From: Lachnospiraceae bacterium
Lineage (GTDB): Bacteria; Bacillota; Clostridia; Lachnospirales; Lachnospiraceae
Assembly: GCA_024403515.1 (NCBI GenBank)
Contig: JAKSRS010000019.1
Coordinates: forward strand, 1-40,662
DNA length: 40,662 nt
Reading direction: 5' to 3'
This document shows, in pieces, positions 7,796 through 17,505 of the stretch. Each line of letters opens with the position of its first letter. Within the stretch, counting starts at the first letter, position 1. The notes under the pieces were generated by a model, which was given only the letters and a program-made list of their open reading frames with translations, did no database searches and had not been told where the DNA came from. The position numbers and the translations under genes were made by a program.

Positions 7796-10771
7796 ATGAA
7801 AAAATCGGTCAAAAATCTCATCATCACAGTGGTAGTAGTCGCAGTATTTGCCCTTGTCTGCGTACTTCTTTCTATGCGTGGTGTTGAAAACTTTTCCAGC
7901 AAGTATGCAGGAGTTGATTTGACTTCTGACGTTGAAGGATTGGAGCGTGCTGGTACATACTCTGGCTACCTTAATGCACATGCTGGAAGCAAAATGCCTA
8001 CAAAGGATATCGATGTAGACATTTTTAGTTATGAACTTGTTGAAGGTAATGCTGAAGTATACTCAAATTATGAAGGTGTAGATAAGGCATTATTTACAGA
8101 CACAAGCTCAGTTGTAACTTTTCCTGTAAATGTTCCGGAAGAAGGTTTTTACAATATTTATGCAGAATACTATATTCCTGCATCAAGAGGTGTTCCTGCT
8201 GAACGTAGTGTGGCAGTAAACGGAGAACTTCCTTTTGACAAGGCCAAGGAAGTAGCATTCACAAGAATCTGGAAAGATAATGGTGAAAAGAAGATTGATA
8301 ACCAGAAGAATGAAATCCGTCCTAGCCAGATGGAACAGTTTGACTGGCAGTCAGCATATTTTAAAGATGAACTTGGTTACGTTGTTGAACCTTACATGTT
8401 CTATCTTAATAAGGGCGCTAATACAATTACACTTGGTGGCGAAAACGAGCCTATGATTTTCAAGAGTATTACTCTTAAGGCTGTTACTGCAGAAAGAACA
8501 TATGCTGAATATATTGCATCAGTTCCTTCTAATATAAATGATGCTGCCAAGGCATTTGAACTTAAAATTCAGGGTGAAGATTCTACACTTAGAAGTGAAT
8601 CTTCCTTATATGCTAAATATGACAGATCATCACCCACAACAGAACCTAACTCTGTAACACACACAGTACTTAACTATGTAGGTGGTGAAACATGGAGAAG
8701 TACAGGCCAGTGGATAGAATGGGACTTTGAAGTTCCTGAAGATGGCTTATACAACATTACAGTTAAAGCTCGTCAGAACTATTCAAGAGGATCTGTATCA
8801 AACCGTACAATTAAAATCGACGGCGAAGTTCCTTTCGCTGAACTCGGCGAAGTTTCTTTTGCATACAAAAACGATTGGGAATGCAAGACTCTTGCAGATG
8901 CAGAAGGAAATCCTTACGACATCTATTTAACAAAGGGCAAACACACAATCCGTATTGAAGCTACTCTTGGTGGCATGGGTCCTATCCTTGAAGAACTTGA
9001 AGACTCAACATACAGATTGAATCAGATTTACAGAAAGCTTCTTGTTGTAACAGGTGCTACACCTGACCAGTATCGTGATTACCACATCAACTCAACATAT
9101 CCTGAGATTATTGAGGCTATGGATCTTGAAAGCAAGCGTCTTTATAAGATCGTTGATGACATGGTTGCTTACTCAGGACAGAAAGCAGACCAGATTGCTA
9201 CTGCTCAGACAGTTGCACAGCAGCTTGAACGTTTCGTAAAGAAACCTCAGAAGATTACAATTGAATTTATTACATTTAAAGATAACATTACAGCTTTAGG
9301 TACTGCACAGCTTAATATGAGTGATACAAAGCTCGATGTTGACTACCTTGTAGTAAGCGGCACAGATGTAAAAGTTAAGAAAGACAAGGCTAACTTCTTT
9401 ACAAAACTCGCACATGAAGTTAAGTCATTCGTTGCATCATTCTTTGTTGACTACAACTCAGTCGGTGATGTTTACGATGAAAAGGGAGACCAGAAGGTTA
9501 TTAAGGTTTGGATTCTTACAGGTCGTGACCAGGGTACAATTCTTAAGTCAATGGTTGATGATACCTTTACTCCCAACTCAGGAATTCCTGTAAACGTTGA
9601 AATCGTTGAGGCCGGAGCACTTCTTAATGCGGTTATGGCAGGACGCGGACCTAACGTAGTTTTATCAGTTGGTTCTGATCAGCCTGTAAACTTCGCACTT
9701 CGTGGAGCTTCAGTAGATATTACTCAGTTCCCTGATTACAAAGAAGTTTTAGCACCTTACAAGTCAAGTTCATATGAACAGTTCACACTTGATACTGATG
9801 ACGGTGTTAGACATATTTATGGTGTACCTGAAACACAGACATTCAACGTAATGTTCTACAGAAAAGATATCCTTGATGAAATGGAACTTGAAGTTCCTCA
9901 GACATGGCAGGATCTTATTGAATTACTTCCTACCATTCAGGGTAACAACCTTTCAGTAGGTATTCCTACTGCAGCCGGTTCGGCAGGTGCAACAGCAGCT
10001 TCAACATCAATCATGAGTAACGTACCTGACCTTTCAATGTACTTCTCACTTCTTTTCCAGAATGGAGGAGATATGTACAACGCTAAGGGCGACAAGACAA
10101 CAGTTGACACTGAAGCAGGTATTAAAGCATTCGATGAATATGTAAGATACTTTAACGACTATGGTTTACCTACAATTTACGACTTTGTAAGCCGTTTCCG
10201 TTCAGGTGAAATGCCTATCGGTATCTCAGCATACTCTACATATAATACATTGATGGTTTCAGCACCCGAAATCAGAGGTCTTTGGGACTTCACTCTTATT
10301 CCCGGTACTGAAGTTACAGATGAAAACGGAAACACAACAATTGATCGTTCTTGCTTTATCGCTGGTACAGCAACAATGATGATTGAAACCGAAGATGAAG
10401 TGCTTAAGAACAATTCATGGGAATTCATGAAGTGGTGGGCTAGCGCAGATACTCAGGTTAGATTCGGTAGAGAAATCGAAGCCCTTCTTGGTTCATCTGC
10501 TCGTTATGCAACAGCAAACAGAGATGCATTCTCACAGCTTTCATGGAGCGTTAAAGATATTTCAGTTCTTAATGAACAGTGGGATTGGACAGTAGGTATC
10601 CGAGAAGTACCCGGTGGATACTACACAGGTCGTCATATTACGAACGCTATTCGTAAGGTTCTCAATGATAAGGACGACACTCGAGAAACTATCATCGATT
10701 ACTCAATTAAGATAGATGAAGAAATTACTCGTAAACGAAGAGAATTCGGTTTGAAAGTATACGAAGAATAG
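7796..10771 (+). CDS. Membrane-anchored fusion: two carbohydrate-binding-like domains plus ABC substrate-binding domain
   Basis: A 991-residue extracytoplasmic protein. Residues about 7-26 form a single hydrophobic anchor; its Cys lacks a proper lipobox, so it is not an obvious lipoprotein. Two similar beta-sandwich modules follow (about 100-235 and 285-400). Each has an EGFYNIYAEY/DGLYNITVKA strand, then VNGELPF or IDGEVPF, and a closing KGANTITL or KGKHTIRI strand. This is the pattern of galactose-binding-like carbohydrate modules (CBM6/CBM35 type). A helical linker spans about 420-480. From about 565 to the end lies a family 1 solute-binding domain, with VKVWILTGRDQG, MYNAKGDKTTVDTEAGIKAFDEYVRYF and EFMKWWASADTQ. 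The length is about twice that of a normal binding protein. CGGAGG at 7785-7790 gives the start. It heads the operon, with both permeases directly downstream. Confidence 0.85.
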   Translation: MKKSVKNLIITVVVVAVFALVCVLLSMRGVENFSSKYAGVDLTSDVEGLERAGTYSGYLNAHAGSKMPTKDIDVDIFSYELVEGNAEVYSNYEGVDKALFTDTSSVVTFPVNVPEEGFYNIYAEYYIPASRGVPAERSVAVNGELPFDKAKEVAFTRIWKDNGEKKIDNQKNEIRPSQMEQFDWQSAYFKDELGYVVEPYMFYLNKGANTITLGGENEPMIFKSITLKAVTAERTYAEYIASVPSNINDAAKAFELKIQGEDSTLRSESSLYAKYDRSSPTTEPNSVTHTVLNYVGGETWRSTGQWIEWDFEVPEDGLYNITVKARQNYSRGSVSNRTIKIDGEVPFAELGEVSFAYKNDWECKTLADAEGNPYDIYLTKGKHTIRIEATLGGMGPILEELEDSTYRLNQIYRKLLVVTGATPDQYRDYHINSTYPEIIEAMDLESKRLYKIVDDMVAYSGQKADQIATAQTVAQQLERFVKKPQKITIEFITFKDNITALGTAQLNMSDTKLDVDYLVVSGTDVKVKKDKANFFTKLAHEVKSFVASFFVDYNSVGDVYDEKGDQKVIKVWILTGRDQGTILKSMVDDTFTPNSGIPVNVEIVEAGALLNAVMAGRGPNVVLSVGSDQPVNFALRGASVDITQFPDYKEVLAPYKSSSYEQFTLDTDDGVRHIYGVPETQTFNVMFYRKDILDEMELEVPQTWQDLIELLPTIQGNNLSVGIPTAAGSAGATAASTSIMSNVPDLSMYFSLLFQNGGDMYNAKGDKTTVDTEAGIKAFDEYVRYFNDYGLPTIYDFVSRFRSGEMPIGISAYSTYNTLMVSAPEIRGLWDFTLIPGTEVTDENGNTTIDRSCFIAGTATMMIETEDEVLKNNSWEFMKWWASADTQVRFGREIEALLGSSARYATANRDAFSQLSWSVKDISVLNEQWDWTVGIREVPGGYYTGRHITNAIRKVLNDKDDTRETIIDYSIKIDEEITRKRREFGLKVYEE

Positions 10772-10786
10772 CGGGAGAGAAAACAC

Positions 10787-11725
10787 ATGAAAGAATTTTT
10801 TCACAAGTATTGGGTGATGCGAAAGTTCGACATCAGCGTTGCCTGGAAAAAAGCTAAGCGTAGTAAAAACTGCTACTTGTTCTTAGCACCTTATGCAATA
10901 CTTTTTGCAATGTTTTTTGTATATCCAGTAATTGCATCAATTTTTTACAGCTTTACTTATTACAACATTTTGGAAGCTCCCAGATTTTTGGGTCTCCAGA
11001 ACTACATTTCACTTATCCTTGAAGATGACATTTTCTTAACATCAATTAAGAACACACTTATGATTGCCATCTTTACAGGACCTCTTGGATACATTATGTC
11101 ATTCCTTTTTGCATGGCTTATCAATGAACTTCCAAGATGGGTAAGATCCGTAGCGGTAGTAGTTTTCTATGCACCTTCAATCGCAGGTAACTGTTACGTA
11201 ATCTTCTCTGTATTCTTCAGAGGTGATGCATACGGATATGTAAACGCATTTTTACAGAACCTTGGTATTATTGATGCTCCTATCCTTTGGTTCATCAATC
11301 CTACTTATATGCTTCCTATTTGTATGGTGGTTATCCTTTGGATGTCACTTGGTACCGGATTCCTTTCATTCGTTGCAGGTCTTCAGGGTATCGACAAGTC
11401 ACAGTATGAAGCAGGTTATATGGACGGTATTAAAAACCGTTGGCAGGAATTATGGTACATCACTCTTCCCAACATGAAGCCCATGCTTATGTTCGGTGCC
11501 GTTATGAGTATCACAACAGCATTTGGTGTATGTGACGTTACAATGGCCCTTTGTGGTTACCCTAGTACAGATTATGCTGCACGTACAATCGTTACTCACT
11601 TGTTTGACTACGGTTTCTCAAGATTTGAAATGGGTTACGCATGTGCGATTGCTACAATCTTGTTCTTGATGATGATCTTATGTAACAAAGCAATACAGAG
11701 TCTGTTAAGAAGAGTAGGTACGTGA
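10787..11725 (+). CDS. Carbohydrate ABC importer permease (MalF/UgpA type)
   Basis: A 312-residue inner-membrane permease with about six membrane segments, the first at LFLAPYAILFAMFFVYPVIA, a typical start for this family. The coupling-helix (EAA) loop reads EAGYMDGIKNRWQELWYITLPNM, where the cytoplasmic ATPase should dock. It lies 15 bases after the binding-protein fusion and touches the next permease, so the three should form one importer. No ATPase gene is present nearby; in Firmicutes such systems commonly share an MsmX/UgpC-type ATPase coded elsewhere. The substrate is inferred from the neighbours as xylan-type oligosaccharide. Confidence 0.92.
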   Translation: MKEFFHKYWVMRKFDISVAWKKAKRSKNCYLFLAPYAILFAMFFVYPVIASIFYSFTYYNILEAPRFLGLQNYISLILEDDIFLTSIKNTLMIAIFTGPLGYIMSFLFAWLINELPRWVRSVAVVVFYAPSIAGNCYVIFSVFFRGDAYGYVNAFLQNLGIIDAPILWFINPTYMLPICMVVILWMSLGTGFLSFVAGLQGIDKSQYEAGYMDGIKNRWQELWYITLPNMKPMLMFGAVMSITTAFGVCDVTMALCGYPSTDYAARTIVTHLFDYGFSRFEMGYACAIATILFLMMILCNKAIQSLLRRVGT

Positions 11726-11727
11726 TA

Positions 11728-12627
11728 ATGAGTAAGAAGAACAAAAAAACAGTAGAAAAAGAATATCGCAAACCACTTGTGAAGAAAAGAAAACCGAATA
11801 GATCCATTGCTGGTGATATTTTCCTTTATCTCTTCCTTGTGTTTGTAGCATTTGTAATGGCATTCCCTATTATTTATGCCGTAAGTTCAGCGTTAAAGCC
11901 TTTGGACGAATTGTTTAAATTCCCTCCCAAGATTTTCGCTCAGAACCCCACCCTTGATAACTTCTCCGACTTGTTCGTAACAATGGGAAAATCATGGGTT
12001 ACATTCTCAAGATATTTATTTAACACAGTATTTATTACATTTGTAGGTACAGCAGGTCACTTGATTGTTGCTTCAATGGGTGCTTTCGTACTTGCTAAGT
12101 ATGAATTTCCCGGAAACGCTCTTTTCTTTAGAATAGTAACAGTATCAATGATGTTTACCGGTTATGTTACACAGATTCCTAACTACATGTTATTAAATAA
12201 GTTAGGCTGGATCGATTCATACTGGGCAATCATTATTCCTGCTTTTGCTTCACCTATGGGACTCTTCCTTATGAAGCAGTTCATGGAAGGTCTTCCTACA
12301 TCACTTATTGAAGCTGCCAAAATTGACGGTGCAAATGAGTGGAAGGTATTTAGAAGCATCGTAATGCCTAACGTTAAGCCCGCTTGGATGACACTTATCA
12401 TCTTCTCAGTTCAGGGTCTTTGGAACAATAAAGCTGCAACATACATCTATTCAGAAGAAAAGAAAACTCTTGTATATGCCCTTCAGCAGATTCAGGCCGG
12501 TGGTATTGCAAGAACAGGACAGGGTGCTGCAGTATTGGTTGTAGTTATGATTGTACCGATTGCTATCTTCATTTTCTCTGAAAGCCAGATTTTGGAGACA
12601 ATGGCTAGCTCCGGATTAAAAGACTAA
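11728..12627 (+). CDS. Carbohydrate ABC importer permease (MalG/UgpE type)
   Basis: A 299-residue partner permease, with hydrophobic segments beginning at IFLYLFLVFVAFVMAFPIIYAVSSAL, as in the MalG side of the family. The EAA loop is EAAKIDGANEWKVFRSIVMPNVKP. I placed the start at ATG 11728, three bases after the stop of the first permease, with AGG at 11716-11718. A GTG at 11722 in the same frame, overlapping the previous stop, is an alternative. A long basic N-terminus (KKNKKTVEKEYRKPLVKKRKP) lies in the cytoplasm. It forms a heterodimer with the preceding permease (inferred). Confidence 0.92.
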   Translation: MSKKNKKTVEKEYRKPLVKKRKPNRSIAGDIFLYLFLVFVAFVMAFPIIYAVSSALKPLDELFKFPPKIFAQNPTLDNFSDLFVTMGKSWVTFSRYLFNTVFITFVGTAGHLIVASMGAFVLAKYEFPGNALFFRIVTVSMMFTGYVTQIPNYMLLNKLGWIDSYWAIIIPAFASPMGLFLMKQFMEGLPTSLIEAAKIDGANEWKVFRSIVMPNVKPAWMTLIIFSVQGLWNNKAATYIYSEEKKTLVYALQQIQAGGIARTGQGAAVLVVVMIVPIAIFIFSESQILETMASSGLKD

Positions 12628-12642
12628 TAAACGAGGTAGAAT

Positions 12643-14160
12643 ATGAAAAAAGTGATATCAAGAATTGGGACAGCGGCTATTTTGGCATTAGTCCTTATGT
12701 GTTCTTCAAAGAGCTCATATGCGCTTGATAGAAGTTACACATATAATTACGATTACTGGGGAGATGTACAGAACACACCGGACTTTTATTCACCCGCTAA
12801 GGTTTTTACATCCACAGAACTTAACCTTGACAAAAGACTCTTAAGTCCTCAGGGTATTTACGTTTACAATGATTCAGTTTATATCATGGATACAGGTAAC
12901 AACCGTATCATTGAATTAAAAAGAACATCCAAAGAAAGTCTTGTTGTTGAAAGAATTATCGAATCCTTCAACGGAGATATTGATAACAAGAAATTTTCAG
13001 GACCTACAGATATGGCAATTTCTGAAGCAGGAAATTACTTCATTGCTGATAAAGGTAACGGCCGTATCTTAAAGCTTGACAAAGATTTAAACTTCCTTAT
13101 GACATTTGATATTCCTAAGGACAGTTCAATCGGAGATGATGTTTCATTCCAGCCTTCTAAGATTGTTGTTGATACAGCTGAACGTGTTTACTGCGTTGCA
13201 GTAGGTATCAATAAAGGTCTTGTAAAATATGAAGCAGATGGAACATTTGCAGGATTTGTTGGAGCTACCCCCGTAGTATTTGACTTCAAACAGTACATCT
13301 GGAAGAAGTTCGCTACACAGGAACAGTTAACACAGATGGAATCATTCGTTCCTACTGAATATGATAACGCCTACATCGATTACGAAGGATTTATATATGC
13401 TTGTACAGCCAATGTTAAGGAAGAAGATCTTAAGGCCGGCAAGACAGATCCTGTTAGAAAACTTAACCTTCTTGGAAATGATATTCTTGTAAGAAATGGT
13501 GTTTTCTACAAAGGCGATTTCCCTGTATATGGTGACATCTACATGGGTTCAGGTGGTGGTTACTCAGGTCCTTCACTTTTAACTGATATTACATGTTTCG
13601 ACAATGATGTTTATACAGTACTTGATAAGAACAGAGGACGTTTGTTCTCATATGATGATCAGGGAAGATTAATGTTCGTATGTGGTGGTGCAGGTAACAT
13701 GGATGGATACTTCAGAAATCCTATAGGACTTGACCACATGGGTTACGACTTATTTGTACTTGATCAGCTTGACTGTTCGATTACAGTATTTACACTTACA
13801 GAATTTGGTGAATTAGTTTACACAGCTATGAAGCAGTTCAATAAGGGTGAATACAAACAGTCAGGTGAAACCTGGCAGAAAGTAATTGAAGCAGACGGTA
13901 ACTATGATCTTGCTTATATTGGTGTAGGTCGTGCATTACTTAGAGAAAAGAAATACAAAGAAGCAATGGATTACTTCGAATTGAAGTACGATGATGAAAA
14001 TTATTCCAAGGCTTACAAACAGTACCGTAAGGTTTGGGTAGAAGAGCACATCGTAATAATCGTAATTGTTATTCTTGCATTATTCCTTGTTCCTATGACA
14101 ATAGGTAAGATTAAGTCACTTAAGTTCCAGATTGCATCTTCAGATGCATTCAAATTCTAA
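12643..14160 (+). CDS. NHL-type beta-propeller with TPR and C-terminal membrane anchor
   Basis: A 505-residue exported protein. Residues 1-27 are a signal peptide ending in SSYA. The body holds NHL-like propeller repeats: LSPQGIYVYNDSVYIMDTGNNRIIEL, FSGPTDMAISEAGNYFIADKGNGRILKL, then a repeat near FQPSKIVVD, and DNDVYTVLDKNRGRLFSYDDQGRL and YFRNPIGLDHMGYDLFVLDQL. At about 393-460 a TPR-like helical pair follows (FNKGEYKQSGETWQKVIE, ALLREKKYKEAMDYFELK). A hydrophobic segment at about 468-486 anchors the C-terminus, leaving a short basic tail inside. Propeller and TPR therefore sit outside the membrane, as a likely scaffold for binding protein or permeases. The exact function is unknown. The next gene, a Yip1-like protein, starts 18 bases on. 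Confidence 0.75.
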   Translation: MKKVISRIGTAAILALVLMCSSKSSYALDRSYTYNYDYWGDVQNTPDFYSPAKVFTSTELNLDKRLLSPQGIYVYNDSVYIMDTGNNRIIELKRTSKESLVVERIIESFNGDIDNKKFSGPTDMAISEAGNYFIADKGNGRILKLDKDLNFLMTFDIPKDSSIGDDVSFQPSKIVVDTAERVYCVAVGINKGLVKYEADGTFAGFVGATPVVFDFKQYIWKKFATQEQLTQMESFVPTEYDNAYIDYEGFIYACTANVKEEDLKAGKTDPVRKLNLLGNDILVRNGVFYKGDFPVYGDIYMGSGGGYSGPSLLTDITCFDNDVYTVLDKNRGRLFSYDDQGRLMFVCGGAGNMDGYFRNPIGLDHMGYDLFVLDQLDCSITVFTLTEFGELVYTAMKQFNKGEYKQSGETWQKVIEADGNYDLAYIGVGRALLREKKYKEAMDYFELKYDDENYSKAYKQYRKVWVEEHIVIIVIVILALFLVPMTIGKIKSLKFQIASSDAFKF

Positions 14161-14178
14161 ATTGAATGGAGATTTGAT

Positions 14179-14835
14179 ATGTTTGCTTCTTTAACAAGTA
14201 AAGACAAATGGCAGCGTTACTTAAAGAGCCTGAAGTTTGCTTTGTATTGCATCTCACATCCTCTTGATGGTTTTTGGGATCTTACACATGAAAAACGTGG
14301 TACTTATGCAGCTGCTAATACAATTTTGATTGTTTCACTTATTATTCGAATCATGAAACTTAGATTTACAAGTTTCATTTTCATTCAGGTTTATTGGGAA
14401 GAGTTGAACATCCTTACATATATCGCAAGTATTGTTCTTCCCTTACTCCTGTTTGTAGTTGGTAACTGGGCGTTGACAACACTCTTTGATGGTAAAGGAC
14501 GTCTCGGTCAGGTTTATATGGCAACCTGCTATGCTATTACTCCTTATCCTCTTATTCAGTTACCTCTTATGATTTTTAGTAACTTTGTAACAGTTGATGA
14601 AGCTGAATTTTATTCAGCAATGAGTCTGATATCACTTATATGGATTGCCTTTATCGCAATAATGGGAATGAGTCAGGTTCATGAGTATTCGTTTGGAAAG
14701 AATATTCTCTTTCTTGTTGCAACACTCTTTGCAATGCTTGTAATGGTATTCATCCTGATGCTCTTCTTTAGTATGGTATCTCAGGGTGTAGCTTACTTTA
14801 TTTCAGTTGGTAAAGAATTGTTGTATCGAATGTAA
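14179..14835 (+). CDS. Yip1-like multi-spanning membrane protein
   Basis: A 218-residue protein with about five membrane segments. An N-terminal cytoplasmic stretch contains the SHPLDGFWDLTHEKRGT motif typical of bacterial YIP1-family proteins. Segments follow near TILIVSLIIRIMKL, LTYIASIVLPLLLFVVGNW, TPYPLIQLPLMIFSNF, SLIWIAFIAIMGMSQVHEYS and ILFLVATLFAMLVMVFILMLFF. No catalytic residues are evident and the family's bacterial role is not established. It sits between the propeller protein and the glycosidase-like protein with small gaps (18 and 27 bases), so it probably belongs to the same envelope complex. A structural or assembly role for the importer is only a guess. Confidence 0.75.
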   Translation: MFASLTSKDKWQRYLKSLKFALYCISHPLDGFWDLTHEKRGTYAAANTILIVSLIIRIMKLRFTSFIFIQVYWEELNILTYIASIVLPLLLFVVGNWALTTLFDGKGRLGQVYMATCYAITPYPLIQLPLMIFSNFVTVDEAEFYSAMSLISLIWIAFIAIMGMSQVHEYSFGKNILFLVATLFAMLVMVFILMLFFSMVSQGVAYFISVGKELLYRM

Positions 14836-14862
14836 AGAATAAATCATTTCACAGGAGTTCAT

Positions 14863-17481
14863 ATGAGCAGATTAAATCCTATTAGTGAGGAAAGAAAAAA
14901 AGAGCGTAGAGACGCAGTAATAAAAGAGTTGAAATCTTTGATTCTTCCCGTCATCTTATTGGCAGTATTTGGTGCAGCGATATACTTTGTTATGACCTAC
15001 CAAAATGCCGGTGATGAAGCTGAAATCGTAGAAATCAAGTCTTATACAGGCGATGATAAGCCTATAGTGATGGAAAATGATAAATTGAAGTTTGTTATGG
15101 ATCCACTTACTACAAGCTTCGATGTAACAGTTAAGAGCTCTGGAAAAGTTTGGCATTCAACAGCAGTTGACGGTGCAAACGATGCGGCAGCAATTAACGA
15201 AGAAAAGAATAAGCTCCAGTCAACATTGCTTCTTACATATTCAAATGAAGCAGGTTTGGATGCCATTGTAGATTCTTATTCACTTAGTACAATAAACGGA
15301 ATATATGAGATTGAAACCGGAGATGATTATGTAAAGGTTTCATATTCAATGGGTAATATTTCCAAAGAATATGTATATCCCCCCGCAATCCGTGAAAAAG
15401 ATTTTGATGCTATTGTTGATAATCTTGATGCTACTAAGCGAGAAGGTATCAAACAGTTCTACAAAAAATATGATATTAACAACCTTAAGACCAAGAAAGA
15501 TAAAGAAAATAAAGACCAGCTTTTAGCTGATTATCCTGCACTTGCAGATGAGATTCTTTACATCCTTCGTGATCCTGATAACATCAAGGAAACCGGTAAG
15601 AAAACACTTCAGAACCTTTTTGCTGAAGGCGGATATACATATGAGCAGTATGCAGCAGATAAAGAGCTTGAATTTAGAGAGAAAACTAATACAAAGCCTG
15701 TATTTAATGCGTCTGTTATTTACAAACTTGATGGTGATGATCTTACAGTAGAAATTCCTTTTTCAGATTTTGACAGTTTATCAGAGTATCCTATCTACTC
15801 AATCAACCCGCTTCCTTACTTTGGTGCAGGAAACACAGAAGAAGATGGGTTCATGGTAGTTCCTGAAGGTGGCGGTTCTGTTATCAACTTTAATAACGGA
15901 AAGTCAGCTCAGAACATTTATGTAGCTAACGTGTATGGTTGGGATTACGCACTCGAAAGAGAAGCAGTAGTTCATAATACAATGGCAAATATGAATGTAT
16001 TTGGTATTTCAGATAAGAAAAATTCATTCATTTGTATTTTAGAGACAGGTTCAGCATATGCTTCAGTTAAGGCTGATATCAGTGGAAGAACAACAAGCTA
16101 TAACTCAGTAAATGCTATTTACCAGGTTAAGCCTCGTGAAAAGTACGACCTTGGTGCTAATGCAAACCAGGATATGTATGTATTCCTCGAAGAACTTCCT
16201 GATGAAAGTATTGTTCAAAGATACAGCTTCATCGATTCCGGAAGCTATGTGGATATGGCTAAGGATTATCAGTCATACCTCTTTAACAGATATGATGGAT
16301 ATCTCAACACAAAGAATGATGATACAAGTACTCCTGTTGTAGTTGAAGTAGTTGGTGCTGTTGATAAGGTTAAGCAGATTGTTGGTGTTCCTGTATCAAG
16401 ACCTTTAGCATTAACAACATACAAAGAAGCAGATGAACTTGTGGATACTATTTTAAATGATGGTATTAACAATCTTTCAGTTAAATACTCAGGTTGGTGT
16501 AACGGTGGTGTACAGCAGAAATACATCAAGAGAGTTAAAACAATTCACGATTTGGGAAGCAAGAAAGATTTACAGCAATTCGTTTCAAACGCCAAGTCTA
16601 AGGGCGTAGATGTATATTTAGACGGTATTACAGAGTACGGTATGAACAGCACAATTCTTAACGGATTCTTCTCATATAGAGATGCTGCTAAGTTCCTTAG
16701 TAGAAAACGTGCAGAATTATATCGTTACAGTGCAGTAACATATGTAGCAAGAGAAGGATTTAAGAATTACTTCCTCCTTCATGGAAACAAGATTGTTGAG
16801 TTAAGTAAGAAATACGCAGCCGCTGTTAAGGGCTATGACGCAGCAGTTTCATTCCAGGATTTAGGTAAGGATCTTTCTTCTGACTACTACAGAAAGAACT
16901 ACATCTCAAGAGAAAAAGCTCTTGAAATGCAGAGTGACTTATTTAAGGGTGTTAAAGATGATGGCCAGAAGGTTATGACAAACGCTGGTAACATTTATTC
17001 ACTTGCATATTCAGATGTTGTAACAAACATTGAACTTAAGGGTAGTGAATATACAATCATCGATGAGACAATTCCTTTCTATCAGTTGGCAGTACATGGA
17101 TATGTAAATTACACAGGTATGCCGATTAATATTTGTGGTGATGACTTAGAAGAAATTCTTAGATCAGCTGAATACGGTGCAGGTCTTTCATTTACATTTA
17201 TGAAAGAATCACCCTTCACATTACAGAAAACATTGTACACAGAGTATTACGCTTCTGACTTTGATACATGGCATGATAAATTAAATGAAATTTATACTAG
17301 ATACAATGCAGAACTCGGACATGTATTTAATCAGGAAATGACAGGTCATCAGAATTTAACTGAAACAGTTTCACTTACAGAGTATGAAGATGGAACAAAG
17401 GTTTATGTAAATTACGGATATCTTGATAGTCAGGTAGACGGACTTACAGTTCCTGCCAGAGATTACTTAGTTGTTCGATAA
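14863..17481 (+). CDS. Membrane-anchored glycosidase-like protein (DUF5696-like)
   Basis: An 872-residue protein. After a charged cytoplasmic N-terminus, one membrane segment lies at about 27-45 (LILPVILLAVFGAAIYFVM), so the rest is outside. Residues about 60-500 look beta-rich, with FMVVPEGGGSVINFNNGK at about 325-345. From about 506 to 790 the pattern is that of a (beta/alpha)8 barrel: INNLSVKYSGWCNGG, SNAKSKGVDVYLDGITEYGM, VSFQDLGKDLSSDYY, GQKVMTNAGNIYSLAYSD and DETIPFYQLAVHGYVNYTG. A short beta domain ends the protein. I recall such proteins as DUF5696, found beside sugar importers, without known activity. The acids in LDGI, FQDLG and DETIP are candidate catalytic residues. A ribosome site AGGAG lies 8 bases upstream. 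Confidence 0.65.
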   Translation: MSRLNPISEERKKERRDAVIKELKSLILPVILLAVFGAAIYFVMTYQNAGDEAEIVEIKSYTGDDKPIVMENDKLKFVMDPLTTSFDVTVKSSGKVWHSTAVDGANDAAAINEEKNKLQSTLLLTYSNEAGLDAIVDSYSLSTINGIYEIETGDDYVKVSYSMGNISKEYVYPPAIREKDFDAIVDNLDATKREGIKQFYKKYDINNLKTKKDKENKDQLLADYPALADEILYILRDPDNIKETGKKTLQNLFAEGGYTYEQYAADKELEFREKTNTKPVFNASVIYKLDGDDLTVEIPFSDFDSLSEYPIYSINPLPYFGAGNTEEDGFMVVPEGGGSVINFNNGKSAQNIYVANVYGWDYALEREAVVHNTMANMNVFGISDKKNSFICILETGSAYASVKADISGRTTSYNSVNAIYQVKPREKYDLGANANQDMYVFLEELPDESIVQRYSFIDSGSYVDMAKDYQSYLFNRYDGYLNTKNDDTSTPVVVEVVGAVDKVKQIVGVPVSRPLALTTYKEADELVDTILNDGINNLSVKYSGWCNGGVQQKYIKRVKTIHDLGSKKDLQQFVSNAKSKGVDVYLDGITEYGMNSTILNGFFSYRDAAKFLSRKRAELYRYSAVTYVAREGFKNYFLLHGNKIVELSKKYAAAVKGYDAAVSFQDLGKDLSSDYYRKNYISREKALEMQSDLFKGVKDDGQKVMTNAGNIYSLAYSDVVTNIELKGSEYTIIDETIPFYQLAVHGYVNYTGMPINICGDDLEEILRSAEYGAGLSFTFMKESPFTLQKTLYTEYYASDFDTWHDKLNEIYTRYNAELGHVFNQEMTGHQNLTETVSLTEYEDGTKVYVNYGYLDSQVDGLTVPARDYLVVR

Positions 17482-17505
17482 AAGAATTGAAAGGTCAGTA
17501 GTGCT

